Translations under genes and position numbers: made by a program
Part shown: in pieces, positions 46,846 through 59,205 of the stretch
How the letters are laid out: each line of letters starts with the position of its first letter
Position numbering within the stretch: position 1 is the first letter of the stretch
The notes under the pieces: generated by a model
The model's database searches: none
Seen by the model: only the letters and a program-made list of their open reading frames with translations
Told to the model about the DNA's origin: nothing
Source: Okapia johnstoni
Taxonomy: Eukaryota > Chordata > Mammalia > Artiodactyla > Giraffidae
Reading direction: 5' to 3'
DNA: 64,000 nucleotides
Assembly (NCBI GenBank): GCA_024291935.2
Contig: CM044316.1
Span: 69,890,501-69,954,500 of the forward strand

Positions 46846-47042
46846 GTATGAGTAAAGGACCCGCCTGCCAATTTTAGGAGACACAAGTTCCATCCATGGG
46901 TCAGGAAGATCCCCTAGAGAAGGAAATGGCAACTCACTCCAGTATTCTTGTCTGAGAAATCCCTTGGAGAGAGGAGCCTGTGGGCTACAGTCCATGGGGT
47001 CACAGAGTCAGGGATGACTGAAACACTAAACAACAACAGCAA
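46846..47042 (+). mobile_element. Bov-tA SINE, 5' truncated
   Basis: Head remnant 'gtaaaggacccgcctgccaa' and BovA body 'actcactccagtattcttgt', with the tail 'actaaacaacaacagcaag' of the (aac)n type. No TSD could be fixed. Confidence 0.88.
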
Positions 47043-47475
47043 GAGGGTTTGTTATCCACTAGGTGGTTAGGTAGACACGGAAAAATATAAATTTTTAATA
47101 TAATTATAGAGCTATAAGAAGACTTTTTCTCTTATGCTAAGATAACTTTTATCTCTGCTGGGCTTATTTAATTTATCATGGGTTGCTTCATTATTTACCT
47201 TATTTGATGTTCACTGTGGCCCTGTTAAAACTGTTAGGGGAGGTGTCACTGACTCCGCTTTGAAGATAGAATGACCAGAGCCCAGAGAAGCATCCTGTAA
47301 ATTAGGAGGAACGAACTGTACCTTTTTTGCTGTACATTTTCCCCTCCACCTTGATTCCAATATCTGTGGTACTCTATTGCTCAGAAACAGAGATAGACAT
47401 TTCACCTGCTAATTAATAAAGCCCATAGCACTCTTTCCTGCAGACATAATACCATGACTTGGTGTCATTGAAATG

Positions 47476-47910
47476 ACTTATTATTCAGTTCAATTCAGTT
47501 CAGTCACTCGGTCGTGTCTGACTCTTTGTGACCCCATGGACTACAGCACACCAGGCCTCCCTGTCCATCACCAGCTCCCAGAGTTTACCCAAATTCATGT
47601 CCATTGAGTCGGTGATGCCATCCAGCCATCTCATCCTCTGTTTTCCCCTTTTCCTCCCACCTTCAATCTTTCCCAGCATCAGGGTCTTTTCAAATGAGTC
47701 AGTTCTTCATATCGGGTGGCCAAAGTATTGGAGTTTCAGCTTCAGCATCAGTCCTTCCAATGAACACTCAGGACTGATCTCCTTTAGGATGGACTGGTTG
47801 GATCTCCTTGCAGTCCAAGGGATCCCCAAAGTCTTCTCCAACACCACAGTTCAAAAGCATCAATTCTTCGGCACTCAGCTTTCTTTATAGTCCACCTCTC
47901 ACTTATTATT
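47476..47910 (-). mobile_element. BovB 3' end, antisense, perfect 10-bp TSD
   Basis: The element is 47486-47900, 415 bp, with the (gttca)-type tail 'cagttcaattcagttcagtc'. The TSD acttattatt lies at 47476-47485 and 47901-47910. It aligns by eye over its whole length with the left part of the BovB at 22284. Confidence 0.95.
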
Positions 47911-47984
47911 ACCAAGGTTCAAGATCTGTGGCTTTAAAAGGACTGTACTTGGACCTGTCTTGCTTCAGAAAAGATGAATTGGTC

Positions 47985-48205
47985 ATTTAGAGTATGACCT
48001 TTGAATTCAGGCAGACTTGGGCTTATATTCTAATTCTACTTTCTTAGTAATCTGGGTACTCAACTTGTTTTGCCTCAGTTTCCTGATCTATAAAATGGGA
48101 ACAATAACTTTGCCCAGAGAGGATTGTTATAAAGATCAAATATGTACATATGCTAAATCTATAGTACAGTGCACAGAGTTAACATTCAATTAATAGTAAC
48201 TATTA
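47985..48205 (+). repeat. MIR SINE, sense
   Basis: 'gaattcaggcagacttgggc', 'ttttgcctcagtttcctgat', 'ctataaaatgggaacaataa' and 'gaggattgttataaagatca' with 'cagtgcacagagttaacatt' give one of the clearest MIR copies here. Confidence 0.85.
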
Positions 48206-51070
48206 TCATTAGGATGTTCTTTTAGAAAAATAGATTATAAAAATCCAGGTAGCACACTTACCAAAGAACTTAAAAATATCTGCCAAACTGTGTAAAATAT
48301 AAGCTCAGGTCTATATACTGAATTTCCCAGGAATCAGCTGTATGTGAAGGGTAGACCATGTGCATGTCTACTCATTGTTTATAAACTCTTTAAAGTAAAT
48401 AAAAAGAATTGAGAAAATTTAAAATCAGTGACAAAACACAATAACTAGCATTCATTTTTCTTATCCCCTTTGCATACAGCTGCACTATAAATTATATTCA
48501 TCTAAGTTATGAGATAGAGAATAGAAAACAATATGGGAAAAGATAGACGGTGAATATATCAACCAGAAGAATCAACATAGCTGCTTTTATTGAACTTCAG
48601 TGTTAGACTCTGAATTTCTCAGTTATAGACATGAAGTTCATGGTACTTACATAGTTTATTTGTTTGTTAATCAAAATGGGTGTAGGGGTTAGAGAAAAAT
48701 AAACGTTACTTAAGAAGACAAAATGTTTTCCAGGTATTAAACCCCCAAACTTTTCATGCCCAATTTTTTAAATCAGGGGTATTGAATGGATGGCATAAGC
48801 AATGTTCTCAATGCCCTTTTCTTGATAACCAAGACTCAGGTGCGTTTTTGAATGTGCATACTTGATAATATCCTTCGATCAAAGTCAATGGCATAACATT
48901 AAAACCTTATTCAGTATGATTCATACTCCTTGACTGAGATCCAAGCACGTGGCCTTCTGGTGATCTGACTTCAGTTACTAGAGGGGTGAATGGATCATGT
49001 ATCCCACAGACAGGTTTTCTGGCCCATCATTTCTCTCAGCCTGGCTTTCAATAGAAGCTTGGAATTAAATAATCAGGTAGGCGATGCTCTCTAGTAAAGA
49101 TTTGGCATGGTGATATGCACCATTAAGAGTAGGTCTGCATGTCCGAAAATCAAACCAGGAGCTAATACCTTTGATGCCTAAATGAAAATTTATCTTCAGA
49201 GACATGAATAGAGGTATACACACAGGCATGTTTTTCTCTCAGAAGAGAACTTAAACCGACTGCTGACTTGAGCACACAAGAATAAGAATTAGAGTGTGAT
49301 GAATAATTTGGGCAGAAATACTTGGCTGAGGAAAGCCGCTTTAAAGTAAGCCAAAAATTAAGCAAAATAGAGAGGAAAATGTGATGATTTGTCCAACTCT
49401 TATCATATAATAATAAGTGGAGCCATGTCAGTTTCTCAAAAGATACCAACTGACCTTACCCACGCCCCGACCCCAACTTAGTGACTTTGTAAAAAGAGCA
49501 TGAAACGATCATGTCATGTTTTGACTTATGGCAGTGTCACCAATATGTAGATGCCAGTTATCATACAGCTGTTTCTATATGTACATCTGTGAGTAGGACT
49601 CAAGAAAATAATTTGAATTGTATTTTAGTATCAACTTGTGTGTTTAGGGTGAGAGAATATGTCTCGTTTTTAGTTTTCAGTATGGTTTCCATTTGTTGCA
49701 GTGTGTGTATACTACTTTAATAATGAGAAAAAAATGAATTTATTCTAATTTTAAATAAAACATGGTTCCCAGTACGACTTTTATTTGGCTCCCATGCCAA
49801 AACAGGTTTGTTCACAACTGTTGAAGGGAGATACCAGTTCTCATGGTTGCCTTTGGGAAAGCTCTCAGAGGCATTGATTGTCTCTACCAAACCTCTAACA
49901 TTGGTTCCTTCGCCTAACATATACTGAACACCCACTGTGTACAGTGTGTTTCAAGTACTTGAGATTTTTAGCAAGAATCTGATGGGCGTGCTTCAGTGTT
50001 TAGCATAAAGTATGCTTGTGGGGGCATTTAAAGATAATAAAGAATCTTCAAAAAAAAAATCCAAATCCTAGTTCAAATACTGACTTCTAGGTTGGTGGTC
50101 TCAGAAAAGGGTTAAAGTTGAGAGACCCCAATTGAATCTGCAGCTTCTATTAAATTTGAACCCTAGAGACACCTTCCTGCAAATACCTTATTTTTTTTTT
50201 GAGTGTAGAACAATTCATATTATATACACCCTTCTACTGACCTGTCTCTTTGAACCCTGCAGGCACTTGACAACTGATGAATAAAATAATATTGTGTGCT
50301 CTTGGGGCTATTGCAGACCCTATTGTGTCTATAAAAGCTCTCATTTTTTTCCGACATATGGGAGAGGATACAACATGGAGAGAGGCTGCATAGAATAACT
50401 GACATAGCACAGTCTAAACCCCAGGGGCACTAATGACATTGCATCCACAGAGCCAAGTTAGAATGTTCTGTAATGATGTCATTAGACTCCTGAAAAGCTA
50501 ACTTATTGCTGACTGGAATTTCTCTATTACATTCTCTTTAAAAGGAGAATAAACTCCAGGGTGTGTGGCTCTGCATGGTATTGACATTGAATGTCTGTGT
50601 CTCCAGTCACTCTGCTAAAGCCATTTGACCTTCCTGCATGCAGTTTAGTCAACTCAGCTGCCCTTTTGATGGAGACAAATGAATTTCCAGGATTATGCAG
50701 GTCAGGTCACCTGGGGTCAATAACTGATTATTCAGTCATGCCATCTCCTCTGTTCTACCTTGGCATCTTTGAACATTTATTCTTTAGGTCTTCACCTTTG
50801 ATTTAGTGTCCCCAAATGTTTATTCCTGTGAAAGTACATATGCAACTCAAATATAGAAATCCATAGTTGATGCCTAGAACACATTTAAAACCACTCCTGG
50901 GGAAGCAGATACCCAAAATGGGCAGTCTAAAGCATTTATTTGAAAGGCAAAGTTGTAGTAAGGGAAAAAATAATCAGAAAAGAAGAAAATAAAAAAATTG
51001 AGACCAAGGTTCTTTTGTTTATAAGCCAAGTGACCCAGGGTGAGTTACATCACCTCTGTTATGTCTCAGG
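48206..51070. other. Long repeat-poor stretch
   Basis: About 2.9 kb with no recognisable repeat family and no supported exon. A T run lies near 50190-50200. Confidence 0.5.
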
Positions 51071-51073
51071 TTT

Positions 51074-51296
51074 CTGGCCTGGAAAAAGAAAAGAAAAATG
51101 AAGTCGCTCAGTTGTGTCCGACTCTTTGCAACCCCATGGACTATATAGCTTACCACGCTCCTCTGTCCATGGGATTTTCCAGGCAAGAGTACTGGAGTGG
51201 GTTGCCATTTCCTTCTCCAAAGTATCTTTCTGACCCAGGGATCGAACCCGGGTCTCCCGCATTGTAGGCAGACACTGGGAAGTCCTGGCCTGGAAA
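51074..51296 (-). mobile_element. Bov-tA SINE, antisense, 12-bp TSD
   Basis: The element is 51086-51284: an A/G-rich tail side, BovA body ('gtgtccgactctttgcaacc'), and the head complement with a B box ('gggatcgaacccgggtctcc'), cut short at 'actgggaagtc'. The TSD ctggcctggaaa lies at 51074-51085 and 51285-51296. Confidence 0.92.
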
Positions 51297-51354
51297 GTGG
51301 GGTCATTAATAGAATCCAAGTCTGGCCTGGAAAGTTGGGGTCATTAATAGAATC
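51285..51354. repeat. Tandem duplication next to the SINE
   Basis: The block 'ctggcctggaaagtggggtcattaatagaatc' at 51285-51316 is repeated at 51322-51354 with one extra t. The motif ctggcctggaaa therefore occurs three times: once left of the SINE and twice right of it. Confidence 0.93.
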
Positions 51355-51359
51355 TCCCT

Positions 51360-52284
51360 CTTGGGGTGGCTCCAGTGAGATAAATATGTGAAACACCTAG
51401 TAAGTAATCAAGAATGGTGGTAGCACTGATGGATACAGGCACAGGAGTAACTGTACCTGGAATTTTACCAGAGGAGCATCAGTTAACAGAAATGTAATCT
51501 TCCTAAACCTAGAATTTAGATTGTGTTTATGTACTAGCTGGTCACACTGTCAGCACTGAAGCTTTTATAAATGTCTCCCTATCAAAACACTGCAGTTTTT
51601 ATGTAGCTGGGCTCTGTTTAAGCTCCAGCCCCAGACAGCTCCAAATCTGCATTTCCCGCATTTGCATTCTCTGTCTCACTGGCTCGCAAAACAAAGGCAA
51701 GATAGTAAATTTACAACTTAGAACACCCATTCTGTCACACTGATGTGCTATCCAATGCATGGTGGGGAAAAAAGAAAGGCATCACTCTGGTAATATGTAA
51801 GCGCTCTGAAAATATCAAGTAAGCCCAATGCCAATATGATATAATGAGATTTAAAAAAAAAAAAAAAAAAACTATGCTGTAGTCTAACAAGATTGGCATG
51901 GTTTATTAATGGTCTGTGCTTCTTTTCAATTGGGGAGATTAAGAATTTTGCTTCCTGTTGTTTGGGGTGACAGAGAAAGACTTATGTTCAGAGCACAGTA
52001 GTCCTATCTTTCCATTAACAATATTTAGCTTTCTAAAATCATGTATATCCACTGCACATCTTTGTACCAGGTAGTTGATCTGCTCCTTGGAGGGCCAGGC
52101 CTGGATGTTCAATGGATCACCATTGCTTTGTCTGCATCACCAACACTGCCCAACATTAATCATGGCACCCCTGAAGTCATTTGAAGATGATTTGTGTTCA
52201 CAGAATTTTAGAATGTTTTCTTGATTACACAGTTTAAGGACTTCATGTGAGAGACTGTCTAGCCTCCCATATGTAGTTGTTAAG
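51360..52284. other. Unique sequence with a poly(A) tract
   Basis: A run of about 19 A lies at 51853-51871. No exon or family repeat was recognised. Confidence 0.5.
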
Positions 52285-52440
52285 GGGTTAAAAATCCCAG
52301 CTTTGCTACTTAGAATTTGGTGATTTTGTTTCAGAGGCTGTATATTTCTATCAGGATGGTAGGAAAAATAATAGTACCTAGCTCAAAGGGAGTAAGTCAG
52401 ATCCAGCACATGCTCAATATTTGATAAAGAGTGGCAGTTG
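52285..52440 (+). repeat. MIR SINE, sense
   Basis: 'atcccagctttgctacttag', 'ataatagtacctagctcaaa' and 'cagcacatgctcaatatttg' are in MIR order. Confidence 0.7.
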
Positions 52441-54391
52441 TTAAAGTCAGAGAGTCACATTCTCATATACAGAGTACAAGACAAATATCATCATATCCAG
52501 ATAATACTTTTACAGGAAGCTTCTTTCCCTTCTGTATCCTGATCATCCCAGTAGTTGTACACTTCTTAGGTCATCTGGGTAATACAGAAATGTCAGAGAT
52601 CAGTCTGTCTTTCAAAACCTTTGCAGTATTTACTGACCCATGATGCTCGACAGCAACCTGGAATAGGCAATATGAAGTCTCAAGCACACTTAAAGAGCTA
52701 GTTTTGAAGAAAACAAAATTCTATCACCCAAGTCTTCTATTGTTGCAACAACTCATAACTATTTACATGGCACTTTTATTCTATGCATGGTGAATTTTTC
52801 CAGAATATAGATGTTGCAGGTATTATCTATTCTATGCATCTTTGATTATAATTTTCTCATCCCAACCATCTTTAGTTGAAACTTCAGCCTTTTAATTTTT
52901 AATCTAGATTTTTCTCCCAAATTAGGCATACTTATGTCACTAACACCCTTCTGTACTCATTCTTCTGTTTCCAGTATAAATATTCACCCTATAAATCATC
53001 CATCAAAAATTAAAAAAAAAAAAACAATAGCAGGCATAATTCCTGGATTATTTTGGAATATGCAGCCTAGGTTAGAAAAAGGAAAACTCAGAACATCTAT
53101 ACTTTATACTTATTTCTAATGTCTAGTACTCAAGAGTACTTTGACAAAGTAATAAGTTAACTAGAGAATGTATACAAAGTAATCTGGCACGTGTAAAACT
53201 ATTCTCATACATTGAATACGTGGATTCATGTCTGCCCAGGAGGAGAGTAATCATGGTTGAAGGGTGTCAGTCAGGGAAGGCTTCCTGGAAAAATGTCAGA
53301 TGATTAAGTTTCAAAAGCTATAAAGGGAGCTTTGGAATGACAGATTTTTTTTTTTCAGTGATTGTTCCTGCACCCATATCCCATAAATAATATGTTTTCT
53401 ACATTATATTGTATCCTTTGTTAAAACAGCACTTCATGGAATAAAACATACATTTCCCTCCCTCTTGAAATGTCCTTGAAAAAGTTGAGATTCTACTAGG
53501 CCTTTATTGTGAATCTAATGCTTTTTGTCATCAAGAAAAAGCCGAACTAATTAAACTATGTGAGAACAGAGAACCTGAAAATGGCCTCTTAAAGTCAGCT
53601 GATGTCTGTAGGTGATTCTCCCCACTAAATGTATGCATGTTGTACAGTAAGGGCATTAGGCGGTCAGTGGCCTTTCCCTCTGTGTCCTATTCAGACTCGT
53701 GCACCTGTCTTTCAAATGTGGAGGACAAAGGAATGTCATCAAATCTCTTTTCAGCTGCAAGAGGAACTGTTCTAGAGAACTTGCAACATTGTTTAACAAT
53801 TTTCCAGTGTTTCTAGTTATCTCAGGAGAAGATTATAACATGAAATGATTCTCTAAACAGTTTAAGTGTTCTTAGCTATAAATTTTATTTAAAAATTACA
53901 ATTTTACTAAAGCAAATAATTGCATTTACCTTGACCATGTAATTGAGGTTATTATTCAAACATCACAGATTTTTATGAAGATTTGCAAGAAAACATTTCT
54001 CATGACTTAGTATTGAAATAGATAAAGAGGAACTGCTTTTTGTTCATTTTTAAGAAATTGTTGCTTGTGTGACTAATAGTATCTTTCTGTTTCCATTGGT
54101 TGGTAAGTAAATCATACCTAGACTTGCATTCCCCTCTATCAAAATCTGTAGATATTTATGTCTCGTTTTCCATGTACTAATCTTTTCTCTCTTTTCTTCA
54201 TGTTTTCCAACTCTTATTCACCATTATTATTTTTAAATTTTTTCTTTTAAATCTATAAGTCTATAGGAAACTGAGAATATTTGGGCACCATTTAGTTAAG
54301 AAAATATGGTTTCAAATATAACAATTAAAGAAAATACTATTAATATAAATCTATTGATAATAGCAGAAATTTTAAGATAAATTTGAATAGA
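52441..54391. other. Mostly unique AT-rich sequence
   Basis: An antisense L2-like scrap may lie at 53255-53320 ('cagtcagggaaggcttcctg'). Homopolymer tracts lie near 53011-53023 (A) and 53346-53356 (T). No exon was supported. Confidence 0.45.
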
Positions 54392-54468
54392 CTATGGCGT
54401 GCTGCAATTCATGGGGTCGCAAAGAGTCGGACACGACTGAGCGACTGAACTGAACTGAACTGAACTGA
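54392..54468 (+). mobile_element. Minimal BovB 3' tail, sense
   Basis: Only the last ~75 bp of BovB: 'ctatggcgtgctgcaattca' to 'gacacgactgagcgactgaa' followed by (ctgaa)n. No clean TSD was found. Confidence 0.82.
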
Positions 54469-54580
54469 TGATTGAAATGATGAATCTGTCTTCCCCAAAA
54501 TTAATAGATCCAAGATACAAATTGTTTATAATGTAGAAGAGCTGGAAATTGTCTACATGTTCATCAGTAAGCAATTGGTT

Positions 54581-54806
54581 AAATAAGTTAATGAAAAGTG
54601 AAAGTGAAAGTTGCTTAGTCATGTCTGACTCTTTTGACCCCATGGGCTATACAGTCGATGGAATTCTCCAGGCCAGAATACTGGAGTGGGCAGCCTTTCC
54701 CTTCTCCAGGAGATCTTCCCAACCCAGGGATCAAACCCAGGTTTCCCACATTGCAGGCAGATTCTTTACCAGCTGAGCCACAAAAGGAAAGCCCAAATAA
54801 ATTAAT
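54581..54806 (-). mobile_element. Bov-tA SINE, antisense, 12-bp TSD
   Basis: The element is 54593-54794, from tail 'gaaaagtgaaagtgaaagtt' to head complement 'gagccacaaaaggaaagccc'. The TSD is aaataagttaat (54581-54592) and aaataaattaat (54795-54806), one mismatch. Confidence 0.93.
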
Positions 54807-54944
54807 CTATCAATGCAATAAAGTAATGTATGACTTAGAATCATGATGTAGAACAACATTTTAAAATATGGAATAGTATTTGTGTTAAAATATAAAATTT
54901 AACATGGCGGGTTACAAAATAGCCTATCTAGGACTGTTCTTGTT

Positions 54945-55077
54945 TAAAAAAAAAAAAGAAGAAGAACAGATTTCAACGCACATACCACTTGTGGGATCTT
55001 AGTTCCCTGCTCAGGGGTCAAACCCATGTCCCCTGAAGTGGAAATGCCAAGTCCTAACGACTGGACTTCTAGGGAAT
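54945..55077 (-). mobile_element. CHR-2-type SINE, antisense, diverged
   Basis: 'tgggatcttagttccctgct', 'ggggtcaaacccatgtcccc' and 'cctaacgactggacttctag' are antisense CHR-2. An A-rich run (54945-54970) lies left of the body. Confidence 0.75.
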
Positions 55078-56940
55078 TCATGTGCTACATTTCTAATCAG
55101 GGAAAAGTATTTGTTTTAAAAAGTCACATATGAGCCATTTATTATTATCACATCCGGCAGATAAGTCCTGTCTCTTAAAATAAGCTATAAGATAGGATTC
55201 ATATTCAGTCAACACAGAGCCTTTTCCACCTGGATGGCAATGGTGTAGTGTCTAGAGATTGGCAAAAATATCTAATAAGCAGGTTCTACCCGCAAAGTCA
55301 TTCTTTTCTTTCCCCTGTATTCCCACAGCAGTCTGTTTCTGTTACAGTACTTGCCACCCTGAAGTCCACCTCTTTGTTCATTAGTCTTTGGTTTCATACC
55401 CATTGACCCAGTAGTCTGCATCTCATCTGCAGAGAAGATGATTCATGTATATAGGTATTCCTTGAGTGTGTGTGGAGTGAGTATGTAAGTGACTCAGTAG
55501 AAATAGAAAAGAAGCCCTTGCTGCCAATCAGACCAGAATAAGAGCAGACAAGACACCTCCTCTCACAGTCAATTTTCTTGGCTGACTTTGTATAATTGCC
55601 TCAAATCTGAATTTCCTTTACCTATCTAGCTTCTGCCTAAATGTTGAATATTGTATTTTCCCCTCAAAGAATGTCAATAAAGATTTTATTTTTTTTCAAT
55701 TACTGTTGCAGGGAATGTTTCCCTTTAGGAAAACTAAAATTTAATAACTTTTCTTCAGCAAAGTTGACGATCTCTTTATTCTCACCATGATGACTGTAGT
55801 CAATCAGTAGTAAGTTGGAAGCCTAGCTGAACACAAAGTGATTAAAAGAAAGCCAAAACACAAATTCACCCTCTTGAAAACCTAATCACATTATGAAGCC
55901 CTAAGCATGAGTTATGAGGTAGCTATGGCTGCCTGGGTTTTGATGAAGTACCTATAATTTCATATCAGCTGCCACAGGACTATTTCCTATAGCCTTTCTG
56001 ACTTCTCTCTAAGTTTAAAATAAGATTTACTCTGTTATCATCTACTTATACAAGCTTCAAGATCTACCTAGGAAAAACTAGTATTAATAATATGTTAAAC
56101 TGCATTGCTATAAGATACTTATTTTTCCACATTCATACAGTGGAATTCAAGCAGTAAAAATAAAATAGGTAATTCATTAGATTTCAAAGTTCTGGTTGTA
56201 AAAAGCATTTTCTCAATTCAGGAATCCTGGCGTGAATCCATATGCTATTAGCAAGCACGAAAGACATACTTCTTTTGAAACTGTATGCATTATTTTTATC
56301 CAGTTTAGATAAGGAATAATTAGACTTATTTAAAGTTAAGGGGTTATGTGATCATGATTAATTTCAACATATTCATATTTCAGCTTTAAACCAGTTTTCT
56401 CTGTTGGTGGTGAATGCAAGTTTTTATTTCAGAAAGAGTAATTTAACAGAGAAACCTTGGAAATTAGTTTCTTAGGCTGTTTTTTTTAAATGTTATTAGA
56501 CATTGATATTCTCCAGCATTATAAGCAGTTTAGATTTTTATTCAAGGTCCATATTCTGCAGGAAGAATTCGATTACACTGATGAAGACTCTAAAACGTAA
56601 TCTATCTCCACATACAGAAACAGAAAAGGCAAACCTTTTTGCAATGCTCACCTGAGATAGTCTGGGGTCAATTCTGGAAGGAATAGCATTTATGGCTTAT
56701 GTTTCATCATGGTAACAGCTCTCTTTTTAAGTTGGATATTTTCATTGGCCAAGTTATTCTTTATTTTTTAAGGGAACACAGATTTTATAACCACCTGGTT
56801 AAATATCAGAAGTCTGTCTCTGCATTGCCTTTGTCTTTTCCTTGTCATTCTTCAAGACACAGGCTTTGGAGAAAATATCCCCCAGGCTGCAGTGGACTTT
56901 CCTTCTCAGGGCTCCCATAGGTTTTCCAGTCTAATTAATT
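55078..56940. other. Repeat-poor AT-rich stretch
   Basis: About 1.9 kb with no clear repeat or exon. A weak L2-like resemblance at about 55330-55470 was not accepted. Confidence 0.45.
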
Positions 56941-56944
56941 AATC

Positions 56945-57600
56945 ACTCCATTCCTTCAACCAATGTTGAACCCACTTTATGCTAGGTACAGTACTTGGCC
57001 CTAGGGATGGTGATATAGAAATAATCTCTGCCTTTGTACCACTTATAAATTTATAGAGAAAACAAACATGAAGAGGGGTTTGAAGAGTATATATAGATAT
57101 AAATATATATATTACTCTGATAGGTTAAAAAGAAAGCTCCCTGAGAAGGTAATAATAGGGCTGAATCTGAAAGATATGTAGGAATTCAACAAAAGAGTTG
57201 GACAAGAGGTTTCCAGGCAAAGAGGAATTATAAAGATTTGGGGCAGGGCAGGGCTAATATGGCGGAGGAATAGGATGGGGAGACCACTCTCTCCCCCACA
57301 AATTTATCGAAAGAACATCTGAACGCTGAGCAAACTTCACAAAACAACTTCTGAACGCTGGCAGAGGACATCAGGCATCCAGAAAAACAGCCCATTATCT
57401 TCGAAAGGAGGTAGGACAAAATATAAAAGATAAAGATTTGGGGCAAACAAGAGAGTGTTGGTTTAAAGAACTGAAAGTCACAGGAGTAAAAATGAAGTGG
57501 GGGGGACTTTAGAGAGAGAGAGATTGGAAAGGCCTTGAAGTTCCAGTTAGGATGTTAAGGACAGAGAGAGAGATTGAGCATATATGTATGCACAGTCACA
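56945..57600 (-). repeat. L2 LINE, antisense, split by an L1 5' fragment
   Basis: The left part has the antisense L2 3' end ('ccattccttcaaccaatgtt', 'tatgctaggtacagtacttg', 'gccctagggatggtgatata') and runs to 'ggtttccaggcaaagaggaa'. After the insertion at 57246-57429 it resumes with 'aacaagagagtgttggttta' and 'aagaactgaaagtcacagga'. Confidence 0.6.
57230..57445 (+). mobile_element. L1 5'-end fragment with perfect 16-bp TSD
   Basis: The element is 57246-57429, 184 bp. It carries the start of the ruminant L1 5' UTR as I recall it ('ctaatatggcggaggaatag', 'ctgaacgctgagcaaacttc', 'aacttctgaacgctggcaga', 'ttcgaaaggaggtaggacaa') and stops in an A-rich run 'aaaatataaaag'. Perfect ataaagatttggggca copies lie at 57230-57245 and 57430-57445. 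The rest of the L1 and any 3' end are absent, the reverse of the usual 5' truncation. Confidence 0.8.
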
Positions 57601-57799
57601 TGGGAAGAACACAGTTTAAAAAGCCCGAGGGCTGGAGAACAGGAGGACAGGCAGAAGCTAGCTTATAGTTCCTGTCACTACATGAAGATGGTGGCCCAGG
57701 CATACAGGAGAGAGAGAAGACGCAAAGCCCTGAGCAGATGCTGGGAAGGCTTAGGAGGTAGAAATGGCAGAACTCTGAGATCAAAGCATGTATCTAGCA

Positions 57800-57832
57800 T
57801 GTTGCTGTTGTTGTCCAGTAGCTAAGTCTTTT
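57800..57832 (-). repeat. Possible BovB extreme 3' end
   Basis: 'gttgctgttgttgtccagta' with 'gctaagtc' equals the last ~30 bp of antisense BovB with an (aac)n tail. It is short enough to be chance. Confidence 0.35.
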
Positions 57833-57889
57833 ACAGGCATTTTTTTTTTAATATAAAACCAAACTCACTTTTAGATGCTTGGCACACAC

Positions 57890-58868
57890 TGAAGATGTTG
57901 CTGTTTGTTGTTCAGTCACTAAGTCATGTCTGGCTCTTTACGACCCCATTGACTGCAGCATGCCAGGCTTCCCTGTCCATCACTATCTCCTGAAGTTTGG
58001 TCCGATTCTTGTTCAATGAGTCAGTGATGCTATCTAACCTTCTCATCCTCTGCCACCCCATTCTCCTTTTGCCTTCAACCTTTCCCAGAATCAGGGTCTT
58101 TTCCAATGAGTTGACTCTTCGCATCAAGTAGTCAAAGTATCGGTGCTTCAGCTTCAGCATCAGTCTTTCCAATGAATATTCAGGATTGATTTCCTTTAGA
58201 ATTGACTGGTTTGATCTTGCAGTCCAGGGGGCTCTCAAGAGTCTTCTTTAGCACCACAACTGGAAAGCATCAATTTTTTGGCACTCAGCCTTCTTTATGG
58301 TCCAACTCTCACATTCATACATGACTACTCAAAAAAAAACATAGCTTTGACTATGTGGACCTTTGTGGGCAAAATGGTGCCTCTGCTTTTTAATATGCTG
58401 TCTAGTTTTGTCAGAGCTTTGCTTCCAAAGAGCAAGCATCTTTAATTCTATGGCTGTAGTCACCATCTACAGTGATTTTAAAATCTGTCACTGCTTCTAC
58501 TTTTTCCCCTTCTATTTGCCATGACATGATGGGACCAGATGCCATGATCTTAGTTTTTTGAATGTTGAGTTTCAAGCCAGCCTTTTCATTTTCCGCTCTC
58601 ACCCTCATCAAGAGTCTCTTTAGTTCTCTGCTTTCTGCTATTAGAGTGGTATCATCTGCATATCTGAGATTGTTTTGATATTTCTCCTAGCAATCTTGAT
58701 TCTAGCTTATGATTCATCCAGACCAGTACTTCACATGATATACTCTGCAGAGAAGTTAAATAAGCATGGTGACATATAATATATAGCCTTGTTGTACTCC
58801 TTGCCTAATTTTGAACCAGTCCATTGTTCCATGTCCAGTTCTAACTGTTGCTTCTTGACCCACAAGCC
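57890..58868 (-). mobile_element. BovB LINE, antisense, 5' truncated
   Basis: Close to 980 bp of antisense BovB with an (aac)n-type tail ('ttgctgtttgttgttcagtc'). It reaches slightly further upstream than the 22284 copy ('gttgtactccttgcctaatt'). RT sequence including YADD is present but broken by small indels and stops; open pieces remain at 57924-58238 and 58411-58611. It is more diverged than the 22284 copy, and no TSD could be fixed. Confidence 0.92.
58400..58790 (-). pseudogene. BovB reverse transcriptase remnant, broken
   Basis: The minus strand encodes the palm region of the RTE reverse transcriptase, including the sequence for YADD at about 58650-58661 and KLNIQKTKIMASG downstream. 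Deletions around 58480-58500 and 58640 and an extra T near 58675 break the frame repeatedly. The endonuclease is absent. Compared with the 450-bp open remnant at 22773-23222, this copy is more decayed, which fits an older insertion. It has no host function that I can see. Confidence 0.8.
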
Positions 58869-58918
58869 TCAATTGATTTCAGTGTTGTAAACTGTCTTTG
58901 AATAAATTGTATAAACAT

Positions 58919-58963
58919 TACACACACACATATATATGTACATATATATGTATATATATATTT
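58919..58963. repeat. (CA)n/(TA)n microsatellite
   Basis: 'acacacacacatatatatgt' followed by alternating 'acatatatatgtatatatat'. Confidence 0.9.
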
Positions 58964-59114
58964 CAAGACCCTACTGCTATTGAAACATACAGCATCTTTT
59001 CAATGTGTTGGATGTTTGTTAGCATAGTTTCCTGTATGAAAACAATAATAGCAACTCTACTTAGTTCTTTTATAGCAGTTACCATAATCTGTATTAATTG
59101 TATATATTTGTTTG

Positions 59115-59205
59115 GTTGACTATTTATTGGCTGTCTTCTCCAGTAGCTCCATCATAGGCAGGACCATGTCTGTCTTCCTCACTGAGCATCAGAGATAGAA
59201 AATTC
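59115..59205 (+). repeat. L2 LINE 3' end, sense
   Basis: 'ctatttattggctgtcttct', 'cataggcaggaccatgtctg' and 'tcttcctcactgagcatcag' match L2. Confidence 0.6.

Noticed and set aside
55330..55470. Possible L2 fragment
   Set aside because: Only scattered short matches to the L2 consensus; not in a convincing order.
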